Origin: Pyropia yezoensis
Taxonomy: Eukaryota > Rhodophyta > Bangiophyceae > Bangiales > Bangiaceae
Direction: 5' to 3'
DNA length: 64,000 nucleotides
NCBI GenBank assembly: GCA_009829735.1
Contig: CM020619.1
Location: 24,577,554-24,641,553, forward strand
Shown: positions 1 to 11,252 of the stretch, one piece after another
How the letters are laid out: the number at the start of each line of letters is the position of its first letter
Numbering within the stretch: the first letter of the stretch is position 1
The notes under the pieces: generated by a model
Database searches by the model: none
Seen by the model: the letters and a program-made list of their open reading frames with translations, nothing else
Told to the model about the DNA's origin: nothing
Position numbers and translations under genes: made by a program

Positions 1-326
1 GCAAGCGCGCCAGCCGCCGCGAACGCCTGCCTCCGGGTGACCACCCCCCACCTCCCACTCCCCCACCCCCCCGCCGACCTGTGGGTGACTGCCCCCCCGC
101 CGCCGCCTGTGGCGGCGTTACCCTGTAGGTCTGGTCCCTTCCCCCGCTGCGCTCGTGTCGATAGCGAGGAGCGACCGCTCCCCGGCACCGCTGCTGGTGT
201 CGCCTCTTCTGCTCCCCGCCTTGTGGCCGGTTGACCGCCCCCCCTCCCTTGTTGGTTCTCCCGCCCCTCTTCCCCGCTCTTTTTTCCGCCGGCCTTCTTC
301 TTCCCCCCCCCTTGCCGGTCGCATCC

Positions 327-842
327 ATGGATTCGGGCGGCGCTAAGACGGATGATTTCCTTGGCCCCCCCCCCGTGACGGGCTCCCTGTCGCCGGCCGG
401 CCAGAAAATCATGTTCCTCGCCACCACCTGCCTCGCCGCGGTCGTCACGTGGGGGTCGGCGGCCAACTACGGGTCGGCGCGGAAGCAGTGCCAGTCGGCG
501 TGCGTGTCGACCATCATTTTCGGAGTGGCCGTGTGGGTGCTGTCGCTGCTGCCGCTGCTGGGCAACTTGGCCCTCGCGCGGGGATCGTTCACCCGGTCCG
601 GGGCGTTTACGTATGGCCGCGAGTGGTTCCTGATTGTGTTGGTGGTGGTGCTGTGGGTGATCACCGTCGGGACGGTGGCCTCTCCGGCAACGCCGGGGCG
701 GTCGCTGACGCAGTGGGCGGCGTGGATTGGGCTGTTTACCGCGGTGGGGGCGCTCATCAAGGCCATTCACACGCGGAAGGAGGAAGACCAGCCGTCAGCG
801 GTGCCGGCTGACTTTGATGAGGAGGACCTGGTGTATGGATGA
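327..842 (+). CDS. four-pass membrane protein (MARVEL-like topology)
   Basis: The frame encodes 171 residues from the ATG at 327. The frame is open further upstream with another ATG at 231, but that extension is a Pro/Leu-rich translation of a pyrimidine-rich leader, so I prefer 327. Four hydrophobic segments are visible at about residues 28-46, 60-82, 100-118 and 128-147. The N-terminus is short and polar, and the acidic C-terminal tail (EEDQPSAVPADFDEEDLVYG) would lie on the same side as the N-terminus. A Cys pair (C55, C59) sits just before the second segment. The size and four-helix layout resemble MARVEL or other tetraspan membrane proteins, but I see no diagnostic family motif. Function is unknown. 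Codon choice strongly favours G or C in third position, like the other host genes here. Confidence 0.75.
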   Translation: MDSGGAKTDDFLGPPPVTGSLSPAGQKIMFLATTCLAAVVTWGSAANYGSARKQCQSACVSTIIFGVAVWVLSLLPLLGNLALARGSFTRSGAFTYGREWFLIVLVVVLWVITVGTVASPATPGRSLTQWAAWIGLFTAVGALIKAIHTRKEEDQPSAVPADFDEEDLVYG

Positions 843-1722
843 GGGGGGGGGAGGTCGCAGCGGCAGTGGTGTGCCGTGCGATGCGGTGCGGTGCGACGCT
901 GGGTGGTGGTGGGGGGGGGCGTGGCTGGGTTGCAAGGGTGAGGGAGGGGGCTGACGGATGCATGGAGACCGGCGCACATGGACGGTGGGGCGCAGCTGGA
1001 CCGGCCGTGGCACGCCACATCTGTTTGTACGTTCAAACGGGTGGGGTGGTGGTGTGCACACGCTGGGAGAGCCCGCTGTCCCGGCGTTGGGTGGCTGGCT
1101 TCGCATGTTTCGCGGGGGGTGAGGCCGCCTACTCGCCCTCCGTTGTGGGGTGCGTGCGGCCGGGTGTTTTTTTTTCGTCGCGCTCGCTGCTGAGAGCACG
1201 GATGGCGTGCGGAGCGAGTGGGCGGCGCGGCCCCAGCGGGGTGCCGCAGGCGCTGTCGAGCGCGTGCCAGAGGTCTGGTGACGGGCGAGCTGTGGTATTG
1301 CGGGGAGAGAGCTGTCGTTGGCTTGGGGGTGGGCGAGGTGGTGAGGTGGTACTTGCTGCCGCTGGCCAAGGACGACCTCGCTGGCGACTTTTGTTTCTTC
1401 CATGTCATTGCGTCCTTTTTTTTTGGTGGTGGTCGCTTGCCGCGGGGATGAGCCGGTGGCTCTTGTGGGAGAGGAATCACGCCGCACGCACAGACGCCGT
1501 GTATGGACCCACCTTCGCGCACAGGTGGTACACGCGGCGCGCGCACAGCTGGTACACGCGGCGCGCGCAGAGCTGGCGCTGCGCGATCCACTCCTATGCA
1601 CCCGCTCGACCACGTCGTAGGAGTGCGCGCGCACAGCTGGCGCCGTACTTGCCACCCTCACTCACCGCCCCTTTCGACCGCGTCACAGAGGGGTGGTAGC
1701 TGTGGCGGCGGGGGCCACGCCG
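843..1722. other. intergenic, with a short GC-rich tandem repeat
   Basis: No convincing gene is present. About 1500-1580 holds roughly three imperfect copies of a 24-bp unit containing ACACGCGGCGCGCGCACAG. T-runs at about 1168 and 1417 interrupt G-rich DNA. Confidence 0.5.
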
Positions 1723-4513
1723 TCACACCGGCGGCCGCCCATCCGTCGGGCTTGTCCCATCAGCACCCGCCGGGTGGGGCCGCGAGGCCGCCACGGCGGG
1801 CGTCGCAATCGCGTCAATGGCCGGTGGCAGTTGCGCCGCCCTCGCTGCGGGGCTTGCGGGTCCATGGCCTGTATCGGGTGGGCGCACCGCCCGCTGTCCA
1901 GAACGGTCGCCGCGGCCACCCGTGGGCGGCGCCCCAGCCGCTGCGGGGGGGAGTTGTGCTGCCCTCGGTTCCGCTCTACCGGCGGCAGCGGCAGCGGCGG
2001 CAGCGGTGGCAGCGGCCTCGGCCTTGGCCGCCAGTCGCCGCAGCCGCCGCTTCTCATTGCTCCTTGCCGCCGACTCCCGGTTGCGCACCTGCCGACGGTA
2101 CGCAGCCGACGATGGGTCGAGCGCCCCCGCCGCCGTCTTGGTCGTCCCGCCACCGCCGGCAACACCACCCCCACCACCGCGCCCGCGCTTGGCCGCCGCC
2201 ACCCCCGCCGCCGTGGCGGCAGCAACCCGCCGTCGGGACACTCCCCCCCCCGCCACCCCCGCCTTTGGCGTGGCCCGCTCCGTGGGCGCCGCGCCGACGA
2301 CTGGCAACGGTGCGCCACAGCTCCCACAGCCAGACGGGGGCGGCGCCGCCCGTGCGGGTGGGGGCAGCCACGGCGCGTGCCCCCCCCCCCACGGCGGTGC
2401 AAAAAACATGGACGACGCTGCAGCGGGGGTGACAGCGGCGGCCATGCCCAGCGGGAGGCAGCCTAGCGAAGGACGCGGGGTCCAACCCCCCACCACCCCA
2501 AAGCCATCCTCTCCCGGGCCGTACAGGCCGCCGCCGCCGCCGCCGCCGCCCACAGCCCTGCCCAGAGGCCGGAATATCGTCCCCGCGGCGTCGTCCAGCA
2601 TGGCCTGCACCAGCCCCACCTTGAGAGTGTCTCGTACATCTGGGCGGGCAACCCGAATGACGGACAGCACGTGGGAGAGCGCGCTAATGCCGCCGGGCAC
2701 GCCCAGGCCGCGGATGATGCAAACCCCGCCATAGTGGGTGGGTACGACGGTCGCGCCCGGTGGGGCTGCCAACGCCATCGCGGCCGCATAGTCATGGACA
2801 GGTGGCTGTGGCTCGGGGTACGACGCGTCGGGGTCCAAGGGGGCGGAAGCTGCGCCGACCAAGTCCAGCAGCGTCATTGCAAAGCCGCTGAAGTCGTTCG
2901 CATGGACACGCGGCCGGAACGGGGCGCAGGGGTTGCTGCCACCAGAACTGTGGTCAGGACGGATGCCGGGTGTGAGACGCGCGGGGGCAGGGGGGGGCAC
3001 ACCACAACGTGCAGCGGCGCCGTCGTGTCGTGACGTGCCAACGGGCAAGGTGGCCACGGAAGCGGCACCGCCGGAGCTGCCGCAGCCGCTGGCGGTGCTG
3101 TCGGCCCGCCTCTCGCCGCTGCTCGACGGTGGCGGCAGGCCAAGGTCCGCCGCCAGCGTCGACAGCGACGTGTTGCTCGCTGACAGCCCCGCGGCGATGG
3201 AGGAGAGGGGTGTCGAGAGGGGCGACGGGAGGGGGAGCTCGTCGTCCAGAGCCATTGGCAGGGGGGTGCTGAGGCCCCCTAGCGCATCGGCCGCCAGGCC
3301 GCGTAGGACGGGCGTGGCACACAGTGGGGGCGGCGACAGCAGTGGGGGTGGCGACGGCGACGGCGGCGGCGACGTTGGCGGCGGCTCGCCGCGGGCCGTA
3401 GCGCCGCCTTGAGGCGCGCCAGGAGGCGGCACCCCGCCTGCGTGCCGCCCGTCCCTGACGGGCCCCGCCGCAGCCACCTCTTCCACGTCGATTCTGTGAA
3501 GCACCACCTCGGGAATCCGCTCGGGCGTGGGTGCCGACGCGAGCACCAGCATCACCCGGCGGCGGCGGGAGCAGGCCGAATCAGATGTGAACGACATGGT
3601 GAAAACGCTCGGGTCGACAGACGGGACCCCCTCACCCTCCACTCCAACGGCGCCCGACCGCCAGACGGCTAAGGTCGCGGCCATGCGGGTGTCGGCCCAG
3701 CCAACGGACACAACCTCCCTGGTGGCTTCGTCCATGAGGAAGCGGCACCGCCGGGGGGGGAGGAGCGTCATGGACGAACCGGGGCCCGCCGCGACCTCAG
3801 CGCTGCTGCGGCACTCGAGGATACCCAGCGTACGGCCATTCGCAGAGGACAGGGGGCAAAACTATTGGGGGCCAGCGCGGGAGAGGAGGAGGGGGGGGCG
3901 GGCGAAGGGGGCATTGCAGCCAAGAAAAGCCAGCAAGGGAGAAGGGAGAGCCGCGGTCGGTGTGAAACGGGAGCGCAGGGAACGTTATCCCTCGGCGGGT
4001 CAGTACTGCAGTGAGACGGCCCTTCGCGGCCGACAACTCCCCCATGTGGGCGGCGGCAACAACGAGCGGCAGCATTCGAAAGGAGAGTCCAGAAAACAGA
4101 CCTCCGCGGCGGCGGTGCAAAGCACGAGACTGGTGGCCACATGGTGTCACCTCTGCTAACGCGTGGACTGGCCCACCACCCCCCCACGCCCCACCCCCCG
4201 CCCCCGCTCTCCCTCGCCCACGTACCAGGAATTGCAGCTGGATGTCCCGCGCCCCCCCCCCCGCCACGTGCACCCGCTTCTCCACCGCCACCGCCGCGCG
4301 GAGGCTGGCGCCCGATAGGGCCACCCCCGCCCCCGCCGCCCCCCCCCCGCTGCCCAGCGGCGGCAGCAGCCACGACCGCGCCGCCGCGTCGTCACGAAGC
4401 AGCCGCATCGCCGCGCAGTCGGTGGCGGCGGCAGCGGCCAGGGGGGGGGGAGGATTGGGCGCTGGCGGCGGCCCCGTCGCCGGCGTCGCCACCGCCACTT
4501 GCGTGTCGGCCAT
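1723..4513 (-). CDS. bZIP-domain protein, two exons
   Basis: I propose exon 1 at 4513-4226 (96 codons, starting MADTQVAVATP) and exon 2 at 3795-1723. A 430-bp intron begins GTACGT (4225) and ends GCTGAG (3796). The splice is phase 0 and gives 786 residues; without it the exon-1 frame hits TGA at the acceptor. The central part is low-complexity Pro/Ser/Gly. Near residues 660-690 lies a bZIP basic region, RQVRNRESAARSNEKRRLRR, with the invariant Asn at about 668; the position usually occupied by Arg eight residues later is Asn. The expected leucine zipper is replaced by an Ala-rich helix with no Leu heptads. Family knowledge: bZIP proteins bind DNA as dimers in the nucleus. Whether this one dimerises conventionally is doubtful. 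The weak acceptor makes the intron less certain than the domain. Confidence 0.65.
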
Positions 4514-5202
4514 GGCGGCCAGCACCTCGCGGGAGCCCAAGCGGGGGGACCGGGGGCAGAGGGAGGGAGGGAGGGACGGAGGGAGGGACAGATGGGGGTT
4601 GGGGGGACGACGACGGCGTCGCGCAGTGCAGACAGAGCGTGAAAGAAGGGGACGCAGCAGCCAGTGAAGGGGAATGGAGACGAAGAGAGGGAAGGCGCGG
4701 GCGCTGGCGCGGGCGCGGCTGGGCAAGGCGAGTCGATGAGGAAACCGGCGGCAGGCGGCCCTGTCGTCACGCATCGGGCGAGCCGCCGAAAGAAGGGTGG
4801 CTCTCCCAGCACTACTGGACCTGCACGCGCGTGCGGTCAAAGTGCCGCCATCCACCGCGCAGACAAAGAGCCATACCGACCAATCATATGTGACTTTTTC
4901 TGCGTGTGGGCACGCGAAAGTAGCAAGGTTACATATGGTACGTTGCACAAAAAAGATACATCGAGCATACTTTTCTCAAGCCTCCGAGAACCTTCGGGCC
5001 ACGGGCCTGCGCCAATCAGGTGCCTTCACGGTATGACCCGGCGTAATGGGCCCAACAAGAGGCGCGGTGGATCCCATGCTGGAAACCGCAGCAAACGTGC
5101 TCATCAAGCGGGACAGCCGGACGGGGGCACGCTCGGTGGGGGGGCCGCGACACGGGGGGTGGGGCTGGTGCCGTGGTCGGCGTCGACGACGGTGGGGACG
5201 TT

Positions 5203-5233
<31 letters not shown>

Positions 5234-5275
5234 GCGACGGCGACGGCAACGGTAGCAGCGGCGGGTGCGGCGGCA

Positions 5276-5312
<37 letters not shown>

Positions 5313-6588
5313 CGGTCACGGCGGCAGGGGCAGCGACGGCGACGAGGGCGGCGGCGGCGACGACGACGAGTTTGCGGGGCAGGGGAGGGAGAAGACGGCG
5401 GCGGCGAATGCGACGGCGACGGTACAGGTGGAGTCGGTTGCGACCGCGGGCGCGGTAGCCGAGGGGGTGGTGGCCGTTGCCCCGCCAGTGCCGCTGCCCG
5501 CGGTGGCGGCCACCCCGCCTACCGTGGTGCCTGTGAAGCAAGCCGCAGCGGTCGACGCGGCGTCGGTCGTGACCGCGGCGGTGGCGATGGCGACGGCGGC
5601 CTCCACGGCGGCGGCCGACGCGGCGGCGGCGGCGACAAACGCCTACACGGCTGTCACGGCGGCCGTCGCGACGGCCGCCGAGGCGGCCATGACGGCGGGC
5701 AGGCCACAGTCGGCTGTGGCGACGTGTTTTGGGGGGGGTAGTGGCGGCGAGAGTGTTCAGCGGGGGGGGGGAGTGGGCGGCAGGCGGTCGCGTGGACGTT
5801 TTGGTGTGGTGGGGGCAGGCCACATGCGACTGTGGCTACTTTTTTGCGGGGTGGGCAATGGTGGCGCAGGTGTCTGGTGGAGTGGGGGGGAGGGGGGCAG
5901 GTGGCCGCGGGGACGGTTTCAGGGGGAGGGCGGGGGGACGATGGTGGCGCTTCGTGAGGGGGGGGGCAGTCGGTGGGGACTGCGAGGTCGGTGTTTGGGC
6001 TGAGGGGTGTGGTGGCGGCAGCCGCGCTTTGGCCGCAGGGAGAGCGTTCCAAGGGGCGGTGGCGTCCGTTTTTGGCGGGGGGCGGGGAGGGGACGTTGAT
6101 TGCTTCGTTGAGGGGAGTCCGGTCACGCGCGGAGGCGGGGTTGGTGTTTGGGCGCGGGCATCTTCGGCGATGGCGAGAGAATTGATAGCTGGATGGGGAT
6201 ACGGGGTTCGGGTTCGTCTGCGTGAGGGGAAGACGGGCGGGGTAAAGTCACTGTTACACCTGGAGTGGAGTGGGCGGCGGCGGCTGTAGTGGCGGTGGTG
6301 CTTGCGCCACCAGCGCCGGTGCCCGCGCCTGCGCAGGCTTTTTTTTTTTTCTGTTGCGGGCGCAGGGGGTCGGGCGCGGCGGCACCGATGGGCAGGAGGG
6401 ATATGCGCGGCGGGGCGGGGTGCATCTGGTGCAGCGGGAGGGGGGAGAATCTTGTGTTGGAATGGCGCAAGGTATTGTGGGGACCGACTTTGAGGGGCCC
6501 TCGGGAGGGGCGGGGGCGGTCAGCCCGACAAGCTAAAAAGCACTAAGGCTTTTCGTGCACTTGCGCCTCTTCTCACATGAACCATGCC
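4514..6588. repeat. low-complexity region with (GAC/GGC)n triplet repeats
   Basis: From about 5179 to 5360 the sequence is a GACGGC-type hexanucleotide and triplet microsatellite that opens long artificial frames on both strands. An Ala/Val-coding flavour continues to about 5700. From 5730 to 6540 the DNA is G-rich with a T11 run near 6339. I cannot support a gene. A moderately AT-rich island at 4880-5010 contains one copy of a 30-bp dispersed repeat (4935-4964). Confidence 0.5.
4935..4964 (-). repeat. 30-bp dispersed repeat, copy A
   Basis: The 30 bases here, containing GGTACGTTGCACAAAAAAGA, recur as an exact reverse complement at 39201-39230. Confidence 0.85.
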
Positions 6589-8131
6589 TGCAAGGATTTG
6601 CCCCTTGAATCCACGCCTGGAGCCCAGGGGATATGGACTGGGACCTCTTTTTACATGTCCTGCCCCGCCAACTCCTCCCAAGACATATCAACTCCCCATT
6701 ACCCTGGGCGATACCACGCTGTACTCCTGACATTCTCCAAACGTCGGCTGGCCGAACGAAGACCGTCGTCAACTCACTATCGGAACCTGGTCGTGGATGT
6801 TGAAACTCGACAACGAGGAACGAGTGACATCGTCGACCAACCACGGGAGGACATCCCTGTCTGTGACTGCCAGAACTTTATTCTCTGCGCTGGGCGAAAG
6901 CTGGCAATCAAGGACGAGTCACATGATTAACCGACACCGAGAACACCACATATCCTCGCTGGCTGCTGAGTGTGATATGACTGGCTCGCCGGCTTTTGGA
7001 GTGACTGAATTCGGCCAGCTGGCTGGTGACTGGCTGGCCGGCCAAGGGATTGATTGAATTTGGCCCTGCTGGCCCTTACAGCAGGTCGGACCTCCCGGCC
7101 GACCGGCGTGTGGAGCCGGCTGGTGGGGCGCGCTGGGCGCCATCCACTGGACCCCCTTCGTTTCGGGCAAACTGGGGCTGCACTCCTAAAGTGCGCCGCA
7201 CGCCCGCCCATGCTTTGTTCTGAGAGACATGCTTTGTTTTTGGGCCGTTCTGTGCCTACCGGCGGCGCGAGGGGGAAACGCATGCTTTGGGGCACCTCGG
7301 GTGCCCCGACGCGAGTATATAGTGCGTGGGTGTCGGCGCCACCAGGAGAGAGAAGGGGGGCAACCACAGACACAGACGAAGAACCCCATTTACCTTTTGT
7401 ATCCTCGATCCTCACCGACGTCGCGACCATCTTCCTCCCCAGACCCACCCCCGTCGAGACCACCGTCCTCTTCCCCGTACCCTGCCGCCCTATTGGCTGG
7501 CAGGGCCCGCTGACACCCCCACGATTACGTTGAGGGCTCCCCGGTTGTGGGTGGGTCCTCACAATGCCCCCCCCCCCCACGCCCCACATGCGCGCGACGT
7601 CTTCCCCCTTGCTCCCTGGGGCCGCGCACTGTTAGCGCCTACGCACCCATCTGGGCACACCCCCCCGCATCGCCCTCCGTTCGCCGAAGGTGGACCCGCC
7701 CAAGTCCCCGCATGAGGGACCGCCGCGGAGGGTAGAGGACTGGGGGGGTTTGTCTACCCGAGGTGCCTGGATCAGGAGAGGGGAACAGGAGAGGCAGGGG
7801 GGGGGGGAGACCGCCTCATGAGGAGGCGTGCGGGGCACCTGCCGATCGTGCCCGAAAGGGCATAGTACACATGTGTACCAGGCATCTTCGTGGACCAATC
7901 AAACGAGCCCATGACATGGAACATTTACCCCACGAACGTCCCTCTGAAGAACGGGGACTCGGGCACGGAAATACATTCTCAAAACAATGGCCTCCTGGTG
8001 CCCCCCGGCTCCTCCCCAAAATCGTCCACCCCTCTTCCATGCCTCAGTTAGGACATGGGCCCGGTCCGACCCCCGAGACGAGCAAAACAATCCGAAAAGG
8101 CAGTCCCCATTTCAGGGTCGCAAGCAACCGG
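6589..8131. repeat. LTR-like repeat, copy 1 (probable solo LTR)
   Basis: About 1543 bp is highly similar to 37388-39049, which directly follows the polypurine tract of a Ty3/gypsy element. This copy begins TGCAAGGATTTG and similarity stops at CAAGCAACCGG. It contains a TATA box (TATATA, 7316-7321) about midway, as expected for an LTR with U3-R-U5. No retroelement coding sequence is attached on either side, so a solo LTR is the simplest reading. The LTR ends are not precisely fixed: the TG...CA rule would place the 3' end at 8126, but the shared sequence runs five bases further. ORFs inside it are not credible genes. Confidence 0.65.
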
Positions 8132-8856
8132 CCGCGTTTAAGAACGTCGGCCTGGTGCCATTTGACCGCAAGCGTGTCCTTGAGCTGGCCAAGGTCAACC
8201 TGGGCATGGGGTCCAGGGGTCGGACGTCGCGGCCAAGTACAGTCAGTATTGGGCATTGTCACGGCCCATGGCATGGCTGACACAACTGTATACCTTGCCC
8301 ACCCCATTGCTATTTTTGGCAACGATCGACGCTTATCGCAGTGTGGAGGCCTCTGTAAGGCCATGATCGCCGATCGATCGTGACTGGGTATTGTCACGCG
8401 CGTGACAATACTCAGTCAAACAATACCCAATACTGACTCTACGTGGATGCTGCCAGCGCTGTCATACGTCAGGCGCAGCAGAGGGCCGCCACCGCCCGGG
8501 AGGGGACGGTACGGGGCTCGGCGGCGGTCAAGAAGGCCAAGCTGTACATACAGTATAGCCCGCAGGCCCTGCTCGATGCGGACGCCGCGGCACGCGCGCG
8601 TGAGGAGCGCGAGGCCAATGAGAAGGCGGCAGCTGCCGAGGCCAAGCGCAAGGCTGCCGCGGAGAAGGACGCCGCGCGTGTCGTGCGGGTCAAACATCGG
8701 ACCTGTCGCCTTGGTTGTGGCCCGGTACACCGCGGGTCGGTGGCCTGGGTGAAGTGCCCGTGCGAGTGCTTTGTGGTTTGTTCTTTCTGCTTGAAATCGA
8801 GTGATGGTGCAGCTGTGAGTGCGGCGCATCATTTGGTGTGTTCGGGCAAGAAGTAG
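8132..8856 (+). pseudogene. pogo/Tigger-type transposase, 3' remnant, interrupted
   Basis: Immediately after the LTR-like repeat one frame reads AFKNVGLVPFDRKRVLELAK, a pattern typical of the end of the DDE superfamily (pogo/Tigger/CENP-B-like) transposase domain. Near 8210 the frame shifts by one base. At 8240-8439 a 200-bp TA-flanked inverted-repeat element is inserted. Removing it joins the upstream KY codons to the downstream VDAASAVIRQAQQ frame (8442 onward). The tail is a Lys/Ala-rich helix followed by a Cys-rich segment (CRLGCG...KCPCECFVVCSFC...HH) that could bind zinc, ending in TAG at 8854-8856. The 5' two-thirds is missing. This is a dead transposase. The family call rests on a short motif, so treat the subgroup as tentative. 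Confidence 0.55.
8240..8439. mobile_element. 200-bp MITE-like element with TIRs and TA duplication
   Basis: Left end CAGTCAGTATTGGGCATTGT and the reverse complement of the right end, GAGTCAGTATTGGGTATTGT, match at 18 of 20 positions. The element is bracketed by TA at 8238-8239 and 8440-8441, consistent with a TA target duplication (Tc1/mariner-type). It contains a 24-bp perfect palindrome at 8388-8411, centred on CACGCGCGTG, that repeats the TIR core ATTGTCACG. No coding capacity. Confidence 0.75.
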
Positions 8857-8859
8857 GCC

Positions 8860-10481
8860 ATGTGGTGTGCTCGTATTGCTTCTTATTCCTCTGCTTCTTC
8901 TCTCTTTACCCGCTTCTGTGTCTCTGTTCAATTGCACATTTATCACCAAATTTGCACATTTATCACCGCGACTCAATGGGATGGGCCTCAGTCTGTTTTC
9001 ACCGGCAAACAGCAGCGAGACGGTGTTTCCATCATGCCCCATCTTGTGGCCGGTGCCTGGCGTGCTCGCGGGTCAACGAATGTCCCCAGTTCTGCCGATG
9101 AAAGCGTTGCTCCTGACCTAGGAGGCGGCACATCTCTTCCTGTTGGTGACGGCATTGAGGATGCTGTCCCAGACCTGGCGGCGCGTGTTGCGGCTTTGAA
9201 CCTGGAAGAGCCTGAGGCGGATGCCGGCGACAGCAAAGAACAGGCCGACGGCGTTCATGGCAGTCAGTTCGACTGGACGGCAAACCGCGCTGTCTGGAAG
9301 CAGACGCCGATCGATCAGCCTATAACAGCCAAGTTTGCATAGTTCGCGGTGCTGCATGCGGAGATGACAGGGTACACTTGCTCCACTGCCCCCCTGCCCA
9401 TGACGCTTGACGTTGGCAAGTGTGTAGCGGATCGGCCTGAGCGCTTCGTAACACTCTATATGATCCCCATCCTCGGCCCTCGGCACTCCACCAAGGTGCA
9501 CCGGCTTCTGTGTCACGTAATGGGGGCGATACGAATGCACGGAAACATCAACAATGGTAACGCGGGCATCAACGAGCGCCTGCATAAGGAGGACAAGCCG
9601 TATTACGCGCGGACCAGCAAAAGCATTTTGGAATTCACCCGAGAGCTGGTCGTGCAGGCGCAAGGCGAACGCTTCATCCAGCGTCGAAATGCCTACCGTG
9701 AGACGGAAGAGGGAGCAGCGGTGGACGGAGGTAGTGATCGCGAGGACGGCGACAGTGATGAGGCGGGCGACGAGTGCTGTGAGGACGACGGCGAGTCCGG
9801 TGATGGCGCAAATGGGCGGGTTGGTGCAGCCGACGAGGCAGAGTCCGGTCCAGCTCCACCCGCGGCAGCGCGCGGAGTGGCTGGCACGGTTTCACGGCGC
9901 CCCGCGTACCACCTGCGACAAGTGCAACTCTCAACGGTTGCCCAGTGGCCCGGCTTGGCGGACATTGCCGCTGCTCTCGAACTCCCAGACGACGCGCTTG
10001 TCCGACTCACTTCACGTTTCAGCTTCATGGCTGTTTTTGAGTGTGGCTGGACTTCCGAGCAACTGCTCTACGCATCCCCTTGCTTCCGGGTTGAGGAGTG
10101 GTACGACTTTGTCCTCTATCGCTCGACCGAGGATCGTCATTGTCTGTGGCGGAGGTGCGGGCAATTGTCCGTCAACCTGAGGGTGACATCGCTGTCGTTG
10201 CGGACATGGAAGTTGTCCACGGCGCTTCCAACTGCCCTTTGGTATCCCGGGGCTGCACGCGGCTGGCTTGGAGCGTTCTTGAGGGCGAGACCGACGTGCG
10301 CTTGAGGGCCCTGCCTATGGCGTCTATCCGCTGCGTGCTGCACGTTGTCCCTGACTTCGCCGACTTGGTCGAGTGTCTAGGTGTTCACGCACAGCCCGCC
10401 AGGCGGGACGATCCTTTGCCAGACCGCTTGGCGATGCGTTTCTTTATCAATGCATTCTATCCGTGGGGGTCGTCAAAATAG
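8860..10481 (+). pseudogene. broken transposase-like gene of uncertain family
   Basis: One frame is open from 8860 to 9339, stops at a TAG (9340-9342), and continues in the same frame through LHAEMTGYTCSTAPLPMTLD and HRLLCHVMGAIRMHGNINN to an acidic linker (about 9700-9850). Near 10130 the coding signal jumps frame and continues as VSVAEVRAIV-like sequence to the stop at 10481. The segment around HGNINNGNAGINERLHKEDK recalls the conserved C-terminal part of several eukaryotic DDE transposases (KDZ or CACTA-like), but I cannot assign it. One internal TAG plus one frameshift mark it as non-functional, or a TAG readthrough case. The remnant transposase just upstream suggests a nest of DNA transposons. 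Confidence 0.45.
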
Positions 10482-10483
10482 TG

Positions 10484-11252
10484 CAGGTTTTTTCTTCTAC
10501 GTGCATATAACTTCGACGCTTGACCTCCGCCACCCGCGCAGCCACCGCCGCGGCCGCGCCGCCGCTATAGGGGCGGCTGGCGGCAGCGGCGGCCACTCAA
10601 TGCTGGTCGGGGGCAGCCTCCCCACCCCCGCCAACCGCGCAGCCACTACCGCGGCCGCGGTAGACGCGGCCAGCGCCGCCGCCGAGGTTTCGTCAGAGCC
10701 GGTCGCCATCCTGGTGTGGTTGAGGACGCTTGGCTGGGTGGGGGGGGGGGGTTAGAGTCGTGGCGGTCACCGACCGCGGACGCCGATTGCCGCGTGGTGC
10801 CTCTTCGTGGTGCGGACACCCTGGCTGGGTGTGTCCGGAAGTAGTCGGCAGATAGCCAACGACTGACAGAACCTGGTTGGCCAATCAGAGGGTATTCTTG
10901 TGAACTGGACTCACGCCTGTCGCGGTGTCCCGAGATGGTAATCATAAACGCGAGACACAGCCCATCGAGCATTCGGAGCGCCGACGGCCGGGTCCCCGTC
11001 GAGGGTCCCGTCGAAAGCGGGCTTTCGATGGGACGCCGAACGAGCTGGAAACGCACATCGAAAGCGGCCTTCGATGGGCCGATTGGGCTCGAGGGGACTC
11101 GATGGTGTTTGAGTGGTAACTGACGATTGCGCTTCCCCCCCCCCCCCCGCCCCCCCGCCCCCCATCGTATCCAAGCCCGGTGAAGCGTCACTCCCCAACC
11201 TGCACCTGATTGCACGCCGCACTGGATACACTCTCTGCCAACTGATTTTTAG
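10484..11252. other. intergenic with small inverted repeats
   Basis: No gene is supported. Hairpins built on TCGAAAGCGGGCTTTCGA lie at about 11014-11031, with a related imperfect one at about 11058-11080. A C14 run is at about 11136-11149. Confidence 0.4.

Noticed and set aside
5104..6003. Long frames on both strands over the GAC/GGC repeat
   Set aside because: They are simple translations of a triplet microsatellite, equally open in several frames.
7054..7533. ORFs inside the LTR-like repeat
   Set aside because: The same stretch is the U3/R region with a TATA box, and the frames are not preserved in a protein-like way between the two copies.
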